Source: JAPPLB01 sp965218555 (GTDB lineage Bacteria > Acidobacteriota > Terriglobia > Bryobacterales > UBA6623). From it: a stretch of 64,000 nt of DNA. The notes beneath the pieces are model-generated. The model saw only the letters and a list, made by a program, of their open reading frames with translations, did no database searches and was not told the origin of the DNA. The stretch spans positions 1,550,001 through 1,614,000 of the forward strand of contig OZ244625.1 of NCBI GenBank assembly GCA_965218555.1. Direction: 5' to 3'. Position numbers and translations under genes: made by a program. Shown here one piece after another: positions 1-9,128 of the stretch. Position 1 is the stretch's first letter; each line of letters starts with the position of its first letter.

Positions 1-2
1 AG

Positions 3-860
3 CCCGATCATCCGCTGACGTCGCGCGTGATGGTCAACCGCATCTGGCTTCATCACTTCGGCCGCGGCTTCGTCGAGACTCCGTCAAACTTCGGACGCAC
101 CGGAGCGCGGCCGAGCCATCCGGAGTTGTTGGACTGGCTGGCGACCGAGTTTGTGCGCTCAGGCTGGAGCATCAAAGCGATGCACCGCCTGATGACGACG
201 ACGACCGCGTACCGGCAGAGTTCGCAAGTGGGCGACCGCGCGGCGGCCGAGGACCTGGAGAACAAGCTGCTTTCGCGGATGCCGTTGCGGCGCATGAGCG
301 CCGAGACGCTTTACGACTCCATCTTGCGGGCGACGGAGCGGCTCGACACCACGCCGTTCGGGCTGCCCGACCAGGTGACGACGAAAGACAGCGGCGAGAT
401 CGTTGTCGACGGTACGAAGAAAGGATGGCGTCGAGCGGTATACGTGCTGAAACGCCGCAAGACGCCTGCTACGATGCTGGATGTCTTCGACCTACCGCAA
501 CTGACTCCGAACTGCACCGAGCGGACGCAGTCGACCGTCGCAACGCAGGCCTTGCAGATGATGAACGGCGACACGGTTCGAGGACATGCGCGTTTCCTGG
601 CCGCTCGATTGATCGACGAGTTCCCGGATGATCGCGAGAAGCAGATTCAGCAGCTCTATCTGCGAGCACTGACCCGGCTGCCGACCGCGGACGAAGTCGA
701 TGCCGGGCTCGCCAGCATCGACGATTTGTCGGGCGAGTGGCGCAGCCATCTGGAAAACGAGAACCATGACGCGCCGCGAGGGTACACGGCCCGCTGGTCG
801 GCGCTGGGCTCGCTGGCCCATGCGCTGCTGATCTCGGCCGAGTTTCTATACGTGGACTGA
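3..860 (+). CDS. DUF1553 (PSD1) protein, C-terminal part, cut by window start
   Basis: The reading frame is open from the first bases (PDHPLTSRVMVNRIW), so the gene begins upstream of the window. What remains is the DUF1553 domain, the C-terminal third of the planctomycete-type cytochrome c/DUF1549/DUF1553 proteins. Seen: the NRIW-HHFGRG motif, the TPSNFGRTGARPSHPELLDWLA block and the NPNR-type block here decayed to ENKLLSRMPLRRMSAE. The two other full copies in this window (3838-6594 and 10909-13767) show the missing N-terminal haem and DUF1549 domains. It ends 22 bases before a DUF1501 gene on the same strand, the usual operon partner. The biochemical role of this family is not established; it is presumed to be exported. 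Confidence 0.9.
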   Translation, partial: PDHPLTSRVMVNRIWLHHFGRGFVETPSNFGRTGARPSHPELLDWLATEFVRSGWSIKAMHRLMTTTTAYRQSSQVGDRAAAEDLENKLLSRMPLRRMSAETLYDSILRATERLDTTPFGLPDQVTTKDSGEIVVDGTKKGWRRAVYVLKRRKTPATMLDVFDLPQLTPNCTERTQSTVATQALQMMNGDTVRGHARFLAARLIDEFPDDREKQIQQLYLRALTRLPTADEVDAGLASIDDLSGEWRSHLENENHDAPRGYTARWSALGSLAHALLISAEFLYVD

Positions 861-882
861 GCATATCGAGAGGAGTCGAGCG

Positions 883-2334
883 ATGAAAATGAAACCGATA
901 CCCCGAAAGGTGAGCCGCCGAGACTTCTTCTCGCGGGTCAGCGACGGTTTGCACGGCGCCGCTCTCGCGACGCTGCTGGGAACCGACCTTTATTCGAGTC
1001 CTTCCGCTGCTGCCGCGACGACGCGCATTCATGGTTTCCAGCCGCGCCAACCGCACTTCGAGCCGCAGGCCACCTCGGTGATTCATCTGTTCATGAACGG
1101 CGGACCGAGCCAGGTCGATCTGTTCGACCCGAAACCGACCCTCGAGAAATACGCCGGGAAGAAAGCGCCGCGGGATATTCTCAATCGGCTTGAGAACCCC
1201 CAACAGGTCGGCGGCTTTCTGCCGTCGCCGTACAAGTTCGCAAAGCATGGAGAGTGCGGCATGGATGTCTCCGAGGCGCTGCCCCACTTGTCGAAGCGCG
1301 TCGATGACATCACCTTGATCCGCTCGATGCATGGTGAGCACTTCAACCACGAGCCGTCGCTGTATTTGATGCATTCCGGGCGGACGCTGCCCGGACGGCC
1401 CGCACTCGGTTCCTGGGTAACCTACGGATTGGGGAGCGAGAATCAGAACCTGCCCGGGTATGTCGTGCTCGACGACCCAAAGAAGCTGCCCGTCAATGGC
1501 ATCCAGAATTGGCAGGCCGGCTGGCTCCCGCCGGAATTCCAAGGAACGCGCTTTCGCTCCGAAGGCCCGCCGCTGTTGAACCTCAAGCCGGAACAGGACC
1601 TTCCCTCCCCGCTGGTGCAGGCCGAGCGAGACCTCCTCCGCCGGCTGGACGAAAGCCATCGTGGACAACGGCCGCGATATCTCGAGCTCGACGCGCGCAT
1701 TGCCAGCTATGAGTTGGCCGCGCGGATGCAGGTCGAAGCAACCGACGCACTAGACCTTTCCCAAGAGAGCGAGAAGACCAAGGAGATGTACGGTCTCAAC
1801 GACGAGCAGACGCGGTCCTACGGCACCCGTTGCCTGATGGCCCGGCGGCTTGTCGAGCGCGGCGTGCGGTTTGTACAGCTCTTCATCGAGTATCAAATCT
1901 GGGACAATCACTCGGAGCTTCAAAAGGGCCTCGACTACAGTTGCGGCAAGACCGACAAGCCGGTGGCGGCGCTGCTCACGGACCTCAAGCAGCGCGGGCT
2001 GCTCGACAAAACGCTCGTGCTGTGGGGCGGCGAATTCGGCCGCATGCCCGTCTCGCAAGAAGCATCGAACTACTCCGCCGGCCGCGACCACGGTCCGATG
2101 GGCTTCAGTATTTGGATGGCTGGCGGAGGCATCAAGCGTGGCTATACGCACGGCTCCACTGACGAGATCGGCTACCACGCCGCCGAAGATCGAGTCAGCG
2201 TTCACGATCTGCACGCCACGCTCCTCCACCAACTCGGCATGGATGCCCGCCAACTGACCTACCAGCGCCACGGACTCGACGAGCGCCTCATCGACCAATA
2301 CCCGGCCCGCGTTATCAAAGAGATCCTTGCCTGA
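883..2334 (+). CDS. DUF1501 Tat-exported protein
   Basis: 483-residue protein with a twin-arginine type N-terminus (SRRDFFSRVSDGL followed by a small-residue hydrophobic stretch), then the DUF1501 domain. Family marks seen: HLFMNGGPSQVDLFDPKP near residue 66, LVLWGGEFGRMP near 375, GRDHGPMGFSIWMAGGG near 395, and the C-terminal HDLHATLLHQLG block. DUF1501 proteins resemble the alkaline phosphatase/sulfatase fold and almost always sit beside DUF1553 proteins, as here. The ATG is preceded by a GAGAGGAG ribosome site 7 bases upstream, which supports the start. Function unknown; probably periplasmic. Confidence 0.9.
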   Translation: MKMKPIPRKVSRRDFFSRVSDGLHGAALATLLGTDLYSSPSAAAATTRIHGFQPRQPHFEPQATSVIHLFMNGGPSQVDLFDPKPTLEKYAGKKAPRDILNRLENPQQVGGFLPSPYKFAKHGECGMDVSEALPHLSKRVDDITLIRSMHGEHFNHEPSLYLMHSGRTLPGRPALGSWVTYGLGSENQNLPGYVVLDDPKKLPVNGIQNWQAGWLPPEFQGTRFRSEGPPLLNLKPEQDLPSPLVQAERDLLRRLDESHRGQRPRYLELDARIASYELAARMQVEATDALDLSQESEKTKEMYGLNDEQTRSYGTRCLMARRLVERGVRFVQLFIEYQIWDNHSELQKGLDYSCGKTDKPVAALLTDLKQRGLLDKTLVLWGGEFGRMPVSQEASNYSAGRDHGPMGFSIWMAGGGIKRGYTHGSTDEIGYHAAEDRVSVHDLHATLLHQLGMDARQLTYQRHGLDERLIDQYPARVIKEILA

Positions 2335-2343
2335 CGCGTGTCG

Positions 2344-2366
2344 ACCCGGGCTCGACAGCCCCGGGT
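2344..2366. terminator. GC-rich hairpin between convergent genes
   Basis: ACCCGGG and CCCGGGT arms with a short loop lie just after the stop of the DUF1501 gene at 883-2334, in the 90-base gap facing the convergent gene ending at 2425. There is no T tract, so this is a weak call for a bidirectional end-of-transcript structure. Confidence 0.3.
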
Positions 2367-2424
2367 GCCGAACCCGGCGAGGACAGGTTCGTGTGGAAAA
2401 AGCTGGGGTTTGCGAACAGAGCCT

Positions 2425-3834
2425 TCACACAAGAATTTCTCTGAGGACGTTCCCGTGGACGTCAGTCAGACGGAAATTCCGACCGCTGTAGTGGTAGGTG
2501 AGCTTCGTGTGGTCGAGGCCGAGCAGGTGAAGGACCGTGGCATGCAGGTCGTGAACATGGACCGGCTTTTCCACAGCGGTGTATCCGAACTCGTCGGTTG
2601 CGCCATAGGTCATGCCGCCCCTGACTCCACCGCCCGCTAGAAGGACCGTGAAGCCGAGCGAGTTGTGGTCACGGCCGTTGGTCAGTTGGGAGTTTCGCTG
2701 CAACTCGACCGCCGGGGTTCGCCCGAACTCGCTTCCGACGATGACCAATGTCTCATCGAAGAGGCCGCGGGCTTTGAGATCTTTGATGAGAGTCGCGATG
2801 GCAGGGTCCGCCTCGGCCGACAGACGCTTGTGGGCCATGATGTCCCTGTGGCTGTCCCAAGGCTGGACCTTGCCGAAATAGACTTGCACGATGCGCACGC
2901 CGTTCTCCACCATGCGCCGCGCCATGAGACAAGCCCGGCCGAAGTCGCTGCTGCCGTAACTGTCGCGCAGTGTTTCCGTCTCCTTGGTAATGTCAAAGAC
3001 CTCGGGCGCTTGCATCTGCATGCGAAAAGCCGTTTCCATGGTCTCGATCGCCGCCTCGAGTTGGGTGTCCTCATCACGGGTCGCAAGATGCCGGCGATTC
3101 AGGCGCTCGAGCAGGTTGAGCTGCCGGCGCTGTACGTCGTGGGGGAAGCGCTCGTTCCGAATGTACCGGATCAACTTCTTCGGGTCTGTCTCCTCGGTGT
3201 GAATATGGGTTCCCTGGTAGACGGCGGGCAGAAAAGCCGAGTTCCACAGAGGCGGGCCGACCGTCGGTACACCAGGACACAGGACGACGAATCCGGGCAG
3301 GTTGCGGTTTTCGGTGCCAAGTCCATACGTGATCCATGAACCCATGGAAGGCCGACCCGGCTGGAGCGCACCGCAGTTGATCATGAAGAGCCCCGGCTCG
3401 TGGTTGGGCACATTCGTATGCATCGAGCGGATGACGCAGAAGTCATCGATGACGCCGCCTACCTGAGGAAACAGCTCGCTCACCTCGATACCGCTTTGCC
3501 CATGTTTGTGGAAGCGAAACGGCGACTTCATCAAAGTTCCGACTCGGCCGTCATCGGCGTCGGTCTTCGGTGTGCCGCCGGGCATCGGCTTACCGTCGTA
3601 TTTGGTGAGGGTCGGCTTGGGGTCGAATGTATCCACTTGTGACCAACCGCCATTCATCATCAGGAAGATGACGTTCTTGACACGGGGCTCGTAGTGGGGC
3701 GGCTTTGGGTCAAACGGCCCCGCCGTGGCGGCCTTCAGCCTGGCGAGGCCCAGCAGGCCGAAGCCGCTGCCGAGTTGCGCCAACAGGCGGCGACGGCTGA
3801 CTGAACGCGGTATGGAGGGAAAGTGAACGGACAT
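2425..3834 (-). CDS. DUF1501 Tat-exported protein
   Basis: 469 residues. N-terminus SVSRRRLLAQLGSGFGLLG is a twin-arginine type signal. DUF1501 marks: VIFLMMNGGWSQVDTFDPKP, LVIVGSEFGRTP, GRDHNSLGFTVLLAGGG and HVHDLHATVLHLLGLDHTKLTY. It begins 3 bases after the stop of the cytochrome/DUF1553 gene at 3838-6594, so the two are almost certainly one transcript. It is clearly diverged from the DUF1501 protein at 883-2334, with which it converges, so the two pairs are separate paralogous loci rather than a recent duplication. Confidence 0.92.
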   Translation of the reverse strand: MSVHFPSIPRSVSRRRLLAQLGSGFGLLGLARLKAATAGPFDPKPPHYEPRVKNVIFLMMNGGWSQVDTFDPKPTLTKYDGKPMPGGTPKTDADDGRVGTLMKSPFRFHKHGQSGIEVSELFPQVGGVIDDFCVIRSMHTNVPNHEPGLFMINCGALQPGRPSMGSWITYGLGTENRNLPGFVVLCPGVPTVGPPLWNSAFLPAVYQGTHIHTEETDPKKLIRYIRNERFPHDVQRRQLNLLERLNRRHLATRDEDTQLEAAIETMETAFRMQMQAPEVFDITKETETLRDSYGSSDFGRACLMARRMVENGVRIVQVYFGKVQPWDSHRDIMAHKRLSAEADPAIATLIKDLKARGLFDETLVIVGSEFGRTPAVELQRNSQLTNGRDHNSLGFTVLLAGGGVRGGMTYGATDEFGYTAVEKPVHVHDLHATVLHLLGLDHTKLTYHYSGRNFRLTDVHGNVLREILV

Positions 3835-3837
3835 ACG

Positions 3838-6594
3838 CTAATCGATGAAGGCAAATTCATTGGAGCCGAGCAATACCTGTGCGTACTGGGTCCAGCCGTC
3901 TTCTCCGGCGGCGGCGAGAAAGTCGAGGCCGTCCCGAACGTCAGAGTCGGCCGCCTCGCGCGCAAACGAAAGTCGATACGCCTCCCGGATCCGATCGGCA
4001 TCGCTTCCGGCGGACCGGACTCGCGCCGCCAAGGCTTCGGACTGATGCAGAACGAAGTCGCTGTTGAGAAAAAAGAGGCGCTGCAGCGGCACATTGGTGA
4101 CAACCCGTTGCGCGCTGCTCGCGCTCGGATTCGGGAAATCGAACAAGGCCAGTGTTTCATCCGGCCGGAAACGCTCGACTCTCGCGTAGACGGTTCGCCG
4201 GCGGTTTTCTGCGGAGAGTGCTTTGGACTCTCCGCCCGGCTCGGGGTCGAGCCGTCCGGCAACGAACAACATCGTGTCTCGCAAGGCCTCGATGTCGAGT
4301 CGGCGCCGGTTGGCGCGCCGGAAGAAGCGGTTGTCGGGATCCTTGGCTTCGTTGGGTTTCGATCCGTTGCTGCTTGCCTGATAGGTTTCGGAGAGCACAA
4401 TCTCCCGAATGAGTTTCTTGATCGACCACTGCTGATGGACGAGGCGCCATGCCAGGTATTCGAGCAACTGCGGATTTGAGGGTTTGGCTCCGGTGCGTCC
4501 AAAATTACTCGCTGTTCGCACGATGCCACGCCCAAAAAGGTGCTGCCAAACCCGATTCGCCATGACCCGCGCAGCCAGCGGCTGTTTGACGATCACTTCA
4601 GCCAATTCCAATCTGCCGCTTCCATTGCGGAACGGAGTAGGATCGCTGTGGCTCAGCACCGCCGGAAATCGCCTCGGAATCTCCTCTCCCTCCTGGAACG
4701 GGTTGCCGCGAAGGTTGAGCTTGGCGTTCCGCGGCTCCTGCCAGTCCTCGATCCCCGGCAGGTAAGGGTAGTGAGGCGGCAGCTTCTCTTTCTTCTCCTC
4801 GAGTTCAGCTCGAAGCGACTGCAGGTGCTGTTTCCACTCGCCTTGCAGGAAGCGCTCAAGTTCTTCCCCTTGATAACGCAGGACCGCATCCTTGCCCACA
4901 CCGAGAACCGGCTTCCAAGCCAGGTACCGGTCTCGCGCCATCGGTGTCGTATCCACATCATTGAACTTGAAGCTGTCGCCTGAGATGTAATCGTTGGGAA
5001 GCTTCGTGCGCTCTCGTTTCTTCTTATCCAGACGGGCTACGAGAGTTCTCGTCTCTTCCTCGATCTTCTCGCGTTCTTCCGCGAGCGAAACGATCAGCGC
5101 TTGATATTCGTCGGCCGCTTGTCGGACTTGCTCCTCGGTGGCGGATCCGTCCTGAAGCAACCGCTGCCAGGCGTCCAAATACGGATGATCCTCGTGAGGT
5201 TTTCCCAGGTAGTTGACCCAGCGCTCCAGGGTATTCCAGTCAAGCTTGCTCCGGCGTGCGACCTCGTCGACCTTGCAGGCAACCTCCTCCTCGTCCGTCT
5301 CACCCGACGACAGAACCCGCCAAGAGGCGATCACATAGTCGGCGGTACGTCGCGTGAAGATGCGCGTGAGGTCTTCACTCTGCCGCTTCAGGAAATCGGC
5401 AACCTCCTTCTCAAGGTCCTTGATCTCTTTTTCCTGCCGCTTGTAGTCCTGGATGGTCTGCTCCGAGGCGAGCGGATAGCTCCTGTAGTGCACGCTGGCG
5501 AAGACCCCGGCCAGCCCATAGTAGTCCTGCATCGAGATGGGATCGTACTTGTGATCGTGGCATCTGGCGCAAGCGACCGTCAGCCCCAGCAAGCCGCGCG
5601 AGACCATGTCCACTCGCTCATTACGTTCGTCGGCGCGGGCTTGGGGAGGATGTGAAATACCGTAGTACCAAGGCCCCAAGCCGAACAGGCCCAGACCGCC
5701 GAGCAGCTTTTGATTGTCCCCCGGCATCAGGTCAGCGGCGATCTGCGCCTTCACGAAAACGTCATAGGGCATATCGGAATTGAAGGCTTCGATCACCCAA
5801 TCACGATAGCGCCAGGCTTGCGGATACTCTGCGATGCCGACGCCGTGGAAGTCGTTTTCGCCATAGCGAGCGACATCAAGCCAATAGCGACCCCAGCGCT
5901 CGCCGAAGTGAGGCGAACTCAGCAAGCGGTCCACAACGGTTGAAAACGCCTCTGGCGAGTCATCCGCGAGGAACTCGGAAACCTCCCCGGGAGTCGGGGG
6001 TAGCCCGATCAGATCGAAGCTGATGCGGCGGAGCCATGTTCTTCTGTCCGCCGGAGGGTTCGGCGTCAAGCCATTCTCCTGCAGGGAGACCCGAACGAGC
6101 TCGTCGATAGGCGAGTCGGCTCCGACGGCCGGATTCATGAGCGGTTGGAACGACCAGAAGGAACGGTCTTCCTCGCTGATTCCCTTCCCTTTCGCCTGCC
6201 CGACTTGCTCCCTCTTCCGCGTCCACACCGCACCGGCGCGGACCCAGCTGGTGAGATCATCGACAGCGCGTTGGCCCAGCCGGCCGGTCGGCGGCATCTT
6301 CAGGTTCGCGTGAGAGTGGCTGACGGCTTGCAGGAGCAGGCTGGACTCGGGTTTCCCCGGGAGGATGGCCGGTCCTCTGCTGCCGCCCTTCAACAAACCG
6401 TTGCGTGAATCGACACGCAGTCCGGATGTCGCCAAGTCGCCATGACAGCTTTGGCAATGCTCGGCGAGCAAGGGCCGAATACGGGTCTCGAAGAACTCTT
6501 CCTGTTCCTGTGCGGACTCGGCTTGGGCCGCATCTCCGCAAAGAACCGCAAAACCGGCCAGGAGAAAGCAAACAAGCGGAACACGCGCATTCAT
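3838..6594 (-). CDS. Planctomycete-type cytochrome c, DUF1549 and DUF1553 protein
   Basis: 918 residues from the ATG at 6594; the frame is open 16 codons further to 6642, but the internal ATG begins a good signal peptide (MNARVPLVCFLLAGFAVLCG...AQA). Domain order: PSCyt1 haem domain with CQSCH at about residue 47, DUF1549 with a second CARCHDHKYDPI motif, a charged coiled-coil stretch, and DUF1553 with ANRVWQHLFGRG and NFGRTGAKPSNPQLLEYLA. Probably a periplasmic c-type haem protein; electron transfer is inferred from the motif only. It is followed after 3 bases by its DUF1501 partner. Confidence 0.92.
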   Translation of the reverse strand: MNARVPLVCFLLAGFAVLCGDAAQAESAQEQEEFFETRIRPLLAEHCQSCHGDLATSGLRVDSRNGLLKGGSRGPAILPGKPESSLLLQAVSHSHANLKMPPTGRLGQRAVDDLTSWVRAGAVWTRKREQVGQAKGKGISEEDRSFWSFQPLMNPAVGADSPIDELVRVSLQENGLTPNPPADRRTWLRRISFDLIGLPPTPGEVSEFLADDSPEAFSTVVDRLLSSPHFGERWGRYWLDVARYGENDFHGVGIAEYPQAWRYRDWVIEAFNSDMPYDVFVKAQIAADLMPGDNQKLLGGLGLFGLGPWYYGISHPPQARADERNERVDMVSRGLLGLTVACARCHDHKYDPISMQDYYGLAGVFASVHYRSYPLASEQTIQDYKRQEKEIKDLEKEVADFLKRQSEDLTRIFTRRTADYVIASWRVLSSGETDEEEVACKVDEVARRSKLDWNTLERWVNYLGKPHEDHPYLDAWQRLLQDGSATEEQVRQAADEYQALIVSLAEEREKIEEETRTLVARLDKKKRERTKLPNDYISGDSFKFNDVDTTPMARDRYLAWKPVLGVGKDAVLRYQGEELERFLQGEWKQHLQSLRAELEEKKEKLPPHYPYLPGIEDWQEPRNAKLNLRGNPFQEGEEIPRRFPAVLSHSDPTPFRNGSGRLELAEVIVKQPLAARVMANRVWQHLFGRGIVRTASNFGRTGAKPSNPQLLEYLAWRLVHQQWSIKKLIREIVLSETYQASSNGSKPNEAKDPDNRFFRRANRRRLDIEALRDTMLFVAGRLDPEPGGESKALSAENRRRTVYARVERFRPDETLALFDFPNPSASSAQRVVTNVPLQRLFFLNSDFVLHQSEALAARVRSAGSDADRIREAYRLSFAREAADSDVRDGLDFLAAAGEDGWTQYAQVLLGSNEFAFID

Positions 6595-6717
6595 TGAGGT
6601 GACATCCTGCCTGATTCCCGTCTCCAGGTTCATGTTACACAAAGGGTTCGAGAGAGTCTATGCGTAGTGGGCTAAAACCGCGTGGGTTGCCCGGCAATGA
6701 TGTCATCCTTCCGGGTG

Positions 6718-7082
6718 CTACACAGCCTGGCAAGGTTCACTTTCCACTGTTGCTGATATGGTCGCCTCTACCTTCTTGCTGGTTGTAAACAACCCAAAAG
6801 AGATGAAGTACATGCCTGCACGCAACGGAGGATCGGTCCAGCGGGTGACGAGACGGATTCGTTGCCGAGCAACCCTGTCGAGGAGTGATCCGAGACGATT
6901 CTTCCGTTGGACAACACAGCATCCGAGCCATGATTGACGTACAGGTTCAGATCCAGCGGCCCCACCAAGTCCGACGAGCTGCCGGCCAAGGAGACTCTCG
7001 AAGGGCTTCCGGAGAATGTCCGTATTGCGAGCTTGCGGGCGACGGCCTTTTCCGGGCCGCTTCCGCCGCCCGTGATGTACAT
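6718..7082 (-). pseudogene. C-terminal relic of a secreted protein (pre-peptidase-like domain), frameshifted
   Basis: No intact gene lies between 6643 and 7118. Two overlapping minus-strand frames together spell a pre-peptidase C-terminal (PPC)-type beta domain. The first has LDLNLYVNHGSDAVLSNG and HSSTGLLGNESVSSPAG. The second continues with PPLRAGMYFISFGLFTT and ends at 6718. The frame change falls near 6838. The same pattern occurs in the astacin at 52819-55067 (VDLYASRDSGPRAVYG, YSSTGPGGNKTITITPAS, LQPGPYFIAVHVRTRG). The N-terminal catalytic part is absent. It is a dead fragment, probably left when the adjoining restriction genes were gained. Confidence 0.6.
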
Positions 7083-7118
7083 TACCTGACAGCTTGCAGA
7101 AGTTGAGCTGTCGTTGGT

Positions 7119-7709
7119 TCAGGTTTCGCCCTCGTTCCTCTCCTCGAAGAAGCTGGTCACTCGTTCGCGCGCTCGGTCCTCGGTCTTGACGCGCCGCAGT
7201 TCGTCGGCCCATGTGCGGCCGGGGTGCAGCGTATCCCACCAACTCGCCTCTCCTTGTCGCCGACCGGCGCCGGGGTCATGGTTGCCGAAACCGTCCAGCC
7301 GCAAGTTCCAGATCGGCTCGTAGTGGTCGATCAGAAAGCGCTCGGCGAGCGTAATCCATACCGGTACGACAGCAAGGTGGCGGTACTCGAAGTCGGCCAC
7401 CTCAAGGTCGTTGGCGGCGCTCAGCGTACCCGCGTGCTCACGGAGACGGCGTTGCAAGGCCGGCGCCGAGACATCTATGGCCGTTCCCGTGCGTGCCCCC
7501 GGCGGCACGGCCTTCCCTACGTAGATCGGGGTCGGCGTACCGGAAATCGGCCTGTATGCATCGTGCGGACCATCATAGAACAGCGCGTAGATTCCCGGCC
7601 CGCGAACGTCGGCGACGTGGGCGATTCGGGCAAGCGGCTGGCGCTCGAAGTGTACGACCACCCCGGCCATGAGGTTGTCGTACGTGAGCGGGTCGTACAG
7701 GCCGCTCAT
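7119..7709 (-). CDS. Eco29kI-family restriction endonuclease (GIY-YIG)
   Basis: 196 residues, the usual size for this family. Seen in order: GPGIYALFYDG (GIY half), PTPIYVGKAVPPGAR (YVGKA block replacing YIG), RLREHAGTL (catalytic Arg and His), LAERFLIDHYEPIWN (metal-binding Glu region), and LDGFGNHDPGAGRR with WDTLHPGRTWA, which are signatures of Eco29kI relatives. Known members are type II enzymes; Eco29kI cuts CCGCGG, but the site for this protein cannot be read from sequence. Its start overlaps the end of the methyltransferase gene by 4 bases, so the two are translationally coupled and the methylase is made first. Confidence 0.85.
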   Translation of the reverse strand: MSGLYDPLTYDNLMAGVVVHFERQPLARIAHVADVRGPGIYALFYDGPHDAYRPISGTPTPIYVGKAVPPGARTGTAIDVSAPALQRRLREHAGTLSAANDLEVADFEYRHLAVVPVWITLAERFLIDHYEPIWNLRLDGFGNHDPGAGRRQGEASWWDTLHPGRTWADELRRVKTEDRARERVTSFFEERNEGET

Positions 7710-9007
7710 GGCTGTCGGATCTCGACGACCGCTTCATACAGGCTGGCGGAACGGCCGTTTCCGGAGCGCACGCTGGAATGGATGATGCTGTTGCCGACGC
7801 GGGTAGCGCGCGGCGTGTGGATGTCGGCGACGGTCAGACCGTGCCGGCGTGCGATCTTGGCGAGGAACCGATCGGTGGGCACGTGGACGCCTTGCACGAT
7901 GCTGTTGCCAATCACGACCAGCGCCGTCGCGCCAGGCCGCAGGCACCATTTCACGCCGGCCAGGAACCGCACGCAGTCGTTCAGGTAGGTGGTGATGTAG
8001 TTGGCCCATCCCGCGCCGCCGTAGATGCCCCGGTCCGTGTTCTGGCTGCGGATGGCGTCCAGCGTGCGGTGGATCTCGTGGTCGTCGATGAACGGGTCGA
8101 GCGCGACGTGATCACGTTCGCGCGCCCGCTGCCAGTAGGTGCCGAAGTTCTGCTCCTCCAGCCACCTCAGTTCGTCCGGCGACTTGCAGAATCCGAGCCA
8201 ATACAGATGCGGGCGCGTGTTGCGGTTGTAGTGGTAATTGTTCGCGTAGGGCGGCGACGTGATCAGCAGGTCGACGCTGCCGGGGACGATCCGCTGGTAG
8301 CCGTCGAAGAACGACTGTACATGCACACGGCCATCCGGTCGGCGACCGCGCGCGCGGTGCCGGCGGTACCACTCGGCGTCTTCAGCCATGTCCTCCAGCT
8401 TGCGCGCGACGCATGCGGCGACCGGGTAATCTTCCACGTCGGCGCGGCCAACCGCCGAACGCCGGCCCAGGCTCGGCTCGTACGAATAGTTTGAATACTC
8501 GACCATCGTAGATGCGAACGCCAACCGCAGCAGATCGACGACCCGGTCGTCGGACTGGCGGCCCACGAAATCCAGCATCAGCAGCACCTTGCGTTCTACC
8601 GCCGGGCTGTAGAACGGGGAGCGCGTGCGGAATCCGGGCGGCGGAGACGCAACCGGAGCGGTGTCGTTCTGCTCCACGGTGAGCGCATGCGTGTACAGGT
8701 CGCCGGCGACAGCGCGGACATCCTCTACCGGCACTCGATGGGCGCATAGCTTGAGTTGCGCCGCGAACGCCGCGTAGGGATTGATCTCAAAGCCGATGGT
8801 GTCGTGGCCAGCGAGGTCGGCCTCGACCAGCGTGGTCCCCACGCCAGCGAACGGATCAAGCACTGTTTCTCGGTGGCCGTTCGTGTAGCTGCCGAGCGCA
8901 TCCTCAATGAAGTGCTTGGAGAATCCCGCGATCCATGGAACCCATCGGTGGATGGGCACGTCGCGATTGGCCATGAACGCTGGATCACGGAAGGTGCCGA
9001 CGGCCAT
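7706..9007 (-). CDS. DNA amino-methyltransferase of a type II restriction system
   Basis: 433 residues from the ATG at 9007, chosen over the open frame to 9046 because GGGAGGGGGG lies just before it. Motif I is VLDPFAGVGTTLVEA and the catalytic motif IV is TSPPYANNYHYN, so the family methylates an exocyclic amino group (N4-cytosine or N6-adenine; SPPY is common in N4-cytosine enzymes). Motif I precedes motif IV. The gene overlaps the Eco29kI-like nuclease gene by 4 bases. The cognate methylase of Eco29kI itself is a C5-cytosine enzyme, so this pairing differs from the type system. A TATAGT box (9123-9128, minus) lies upstream. Confidence 0.85.
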   Translation of the reverse strand: MAVGTFRDPAFMANRDVPIHRWVPWIAGFSKHFIEDALGSYTNGHRETVLDPFAGVGTTLVEADLAGHDTIGFEINPYAAFAAQLKLCAHRVPVEDVRAVAGDLYTHALTVEQNDTAPVASPPPGFRTRSPFYSPAVERKVLLMLDFVGRQSDDRVVDLLRLAFASTMVEYSNYSYEPSLGRRSAVGRADVEDYPVAACVARKLEDMAEDAEWYRRHRARGRRPDGRVHVQSFFDGYQRIVPGSVDLLITSPPYANNYHYNRNTRPHLYWLGFCKSPDELRWLEEQNFGTYWQRARERDHVALDPFIDDHEIHRTLDAIRSQNTDRGIYGGAGWANYITTYLNDCVRFLAGVKWCLRPGATALVVIGNSIVQGVHVPTDRFLAKIARRHGLTVADIHTPRATRVGNSIIHSSVRSGNGRSASLYEAVVEIRQP

Positions 9008-9128
9008 CCCCCCTCCCACCCCGGTGGAAATGAGACGGAAGGCCACGCCTCGGGGGACGCCCTCTCTCTAAACCGCCAAGCTATGGGACCCCGATCCAGC
9101 TTGGCAGCCCATCCGCCACCACTATAGC

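Noticed and set aside
469..1668. 399-codon minus-strand open frame over the first two genes
   Set aside because: It lies antisense to the DUF1553 and DUF1501 genes, whose motifs are clear; its translation is rich in Arg and Ser with no domain.
6718..7242. 174-codon minus-strand frame as a single gene
   Set aside because: Only its last ~40 codons carry family sequence, and the matching first half is in another frame; the upstream part overlaps the Eco29kI-like gene. Treated as a frameshifted relic.
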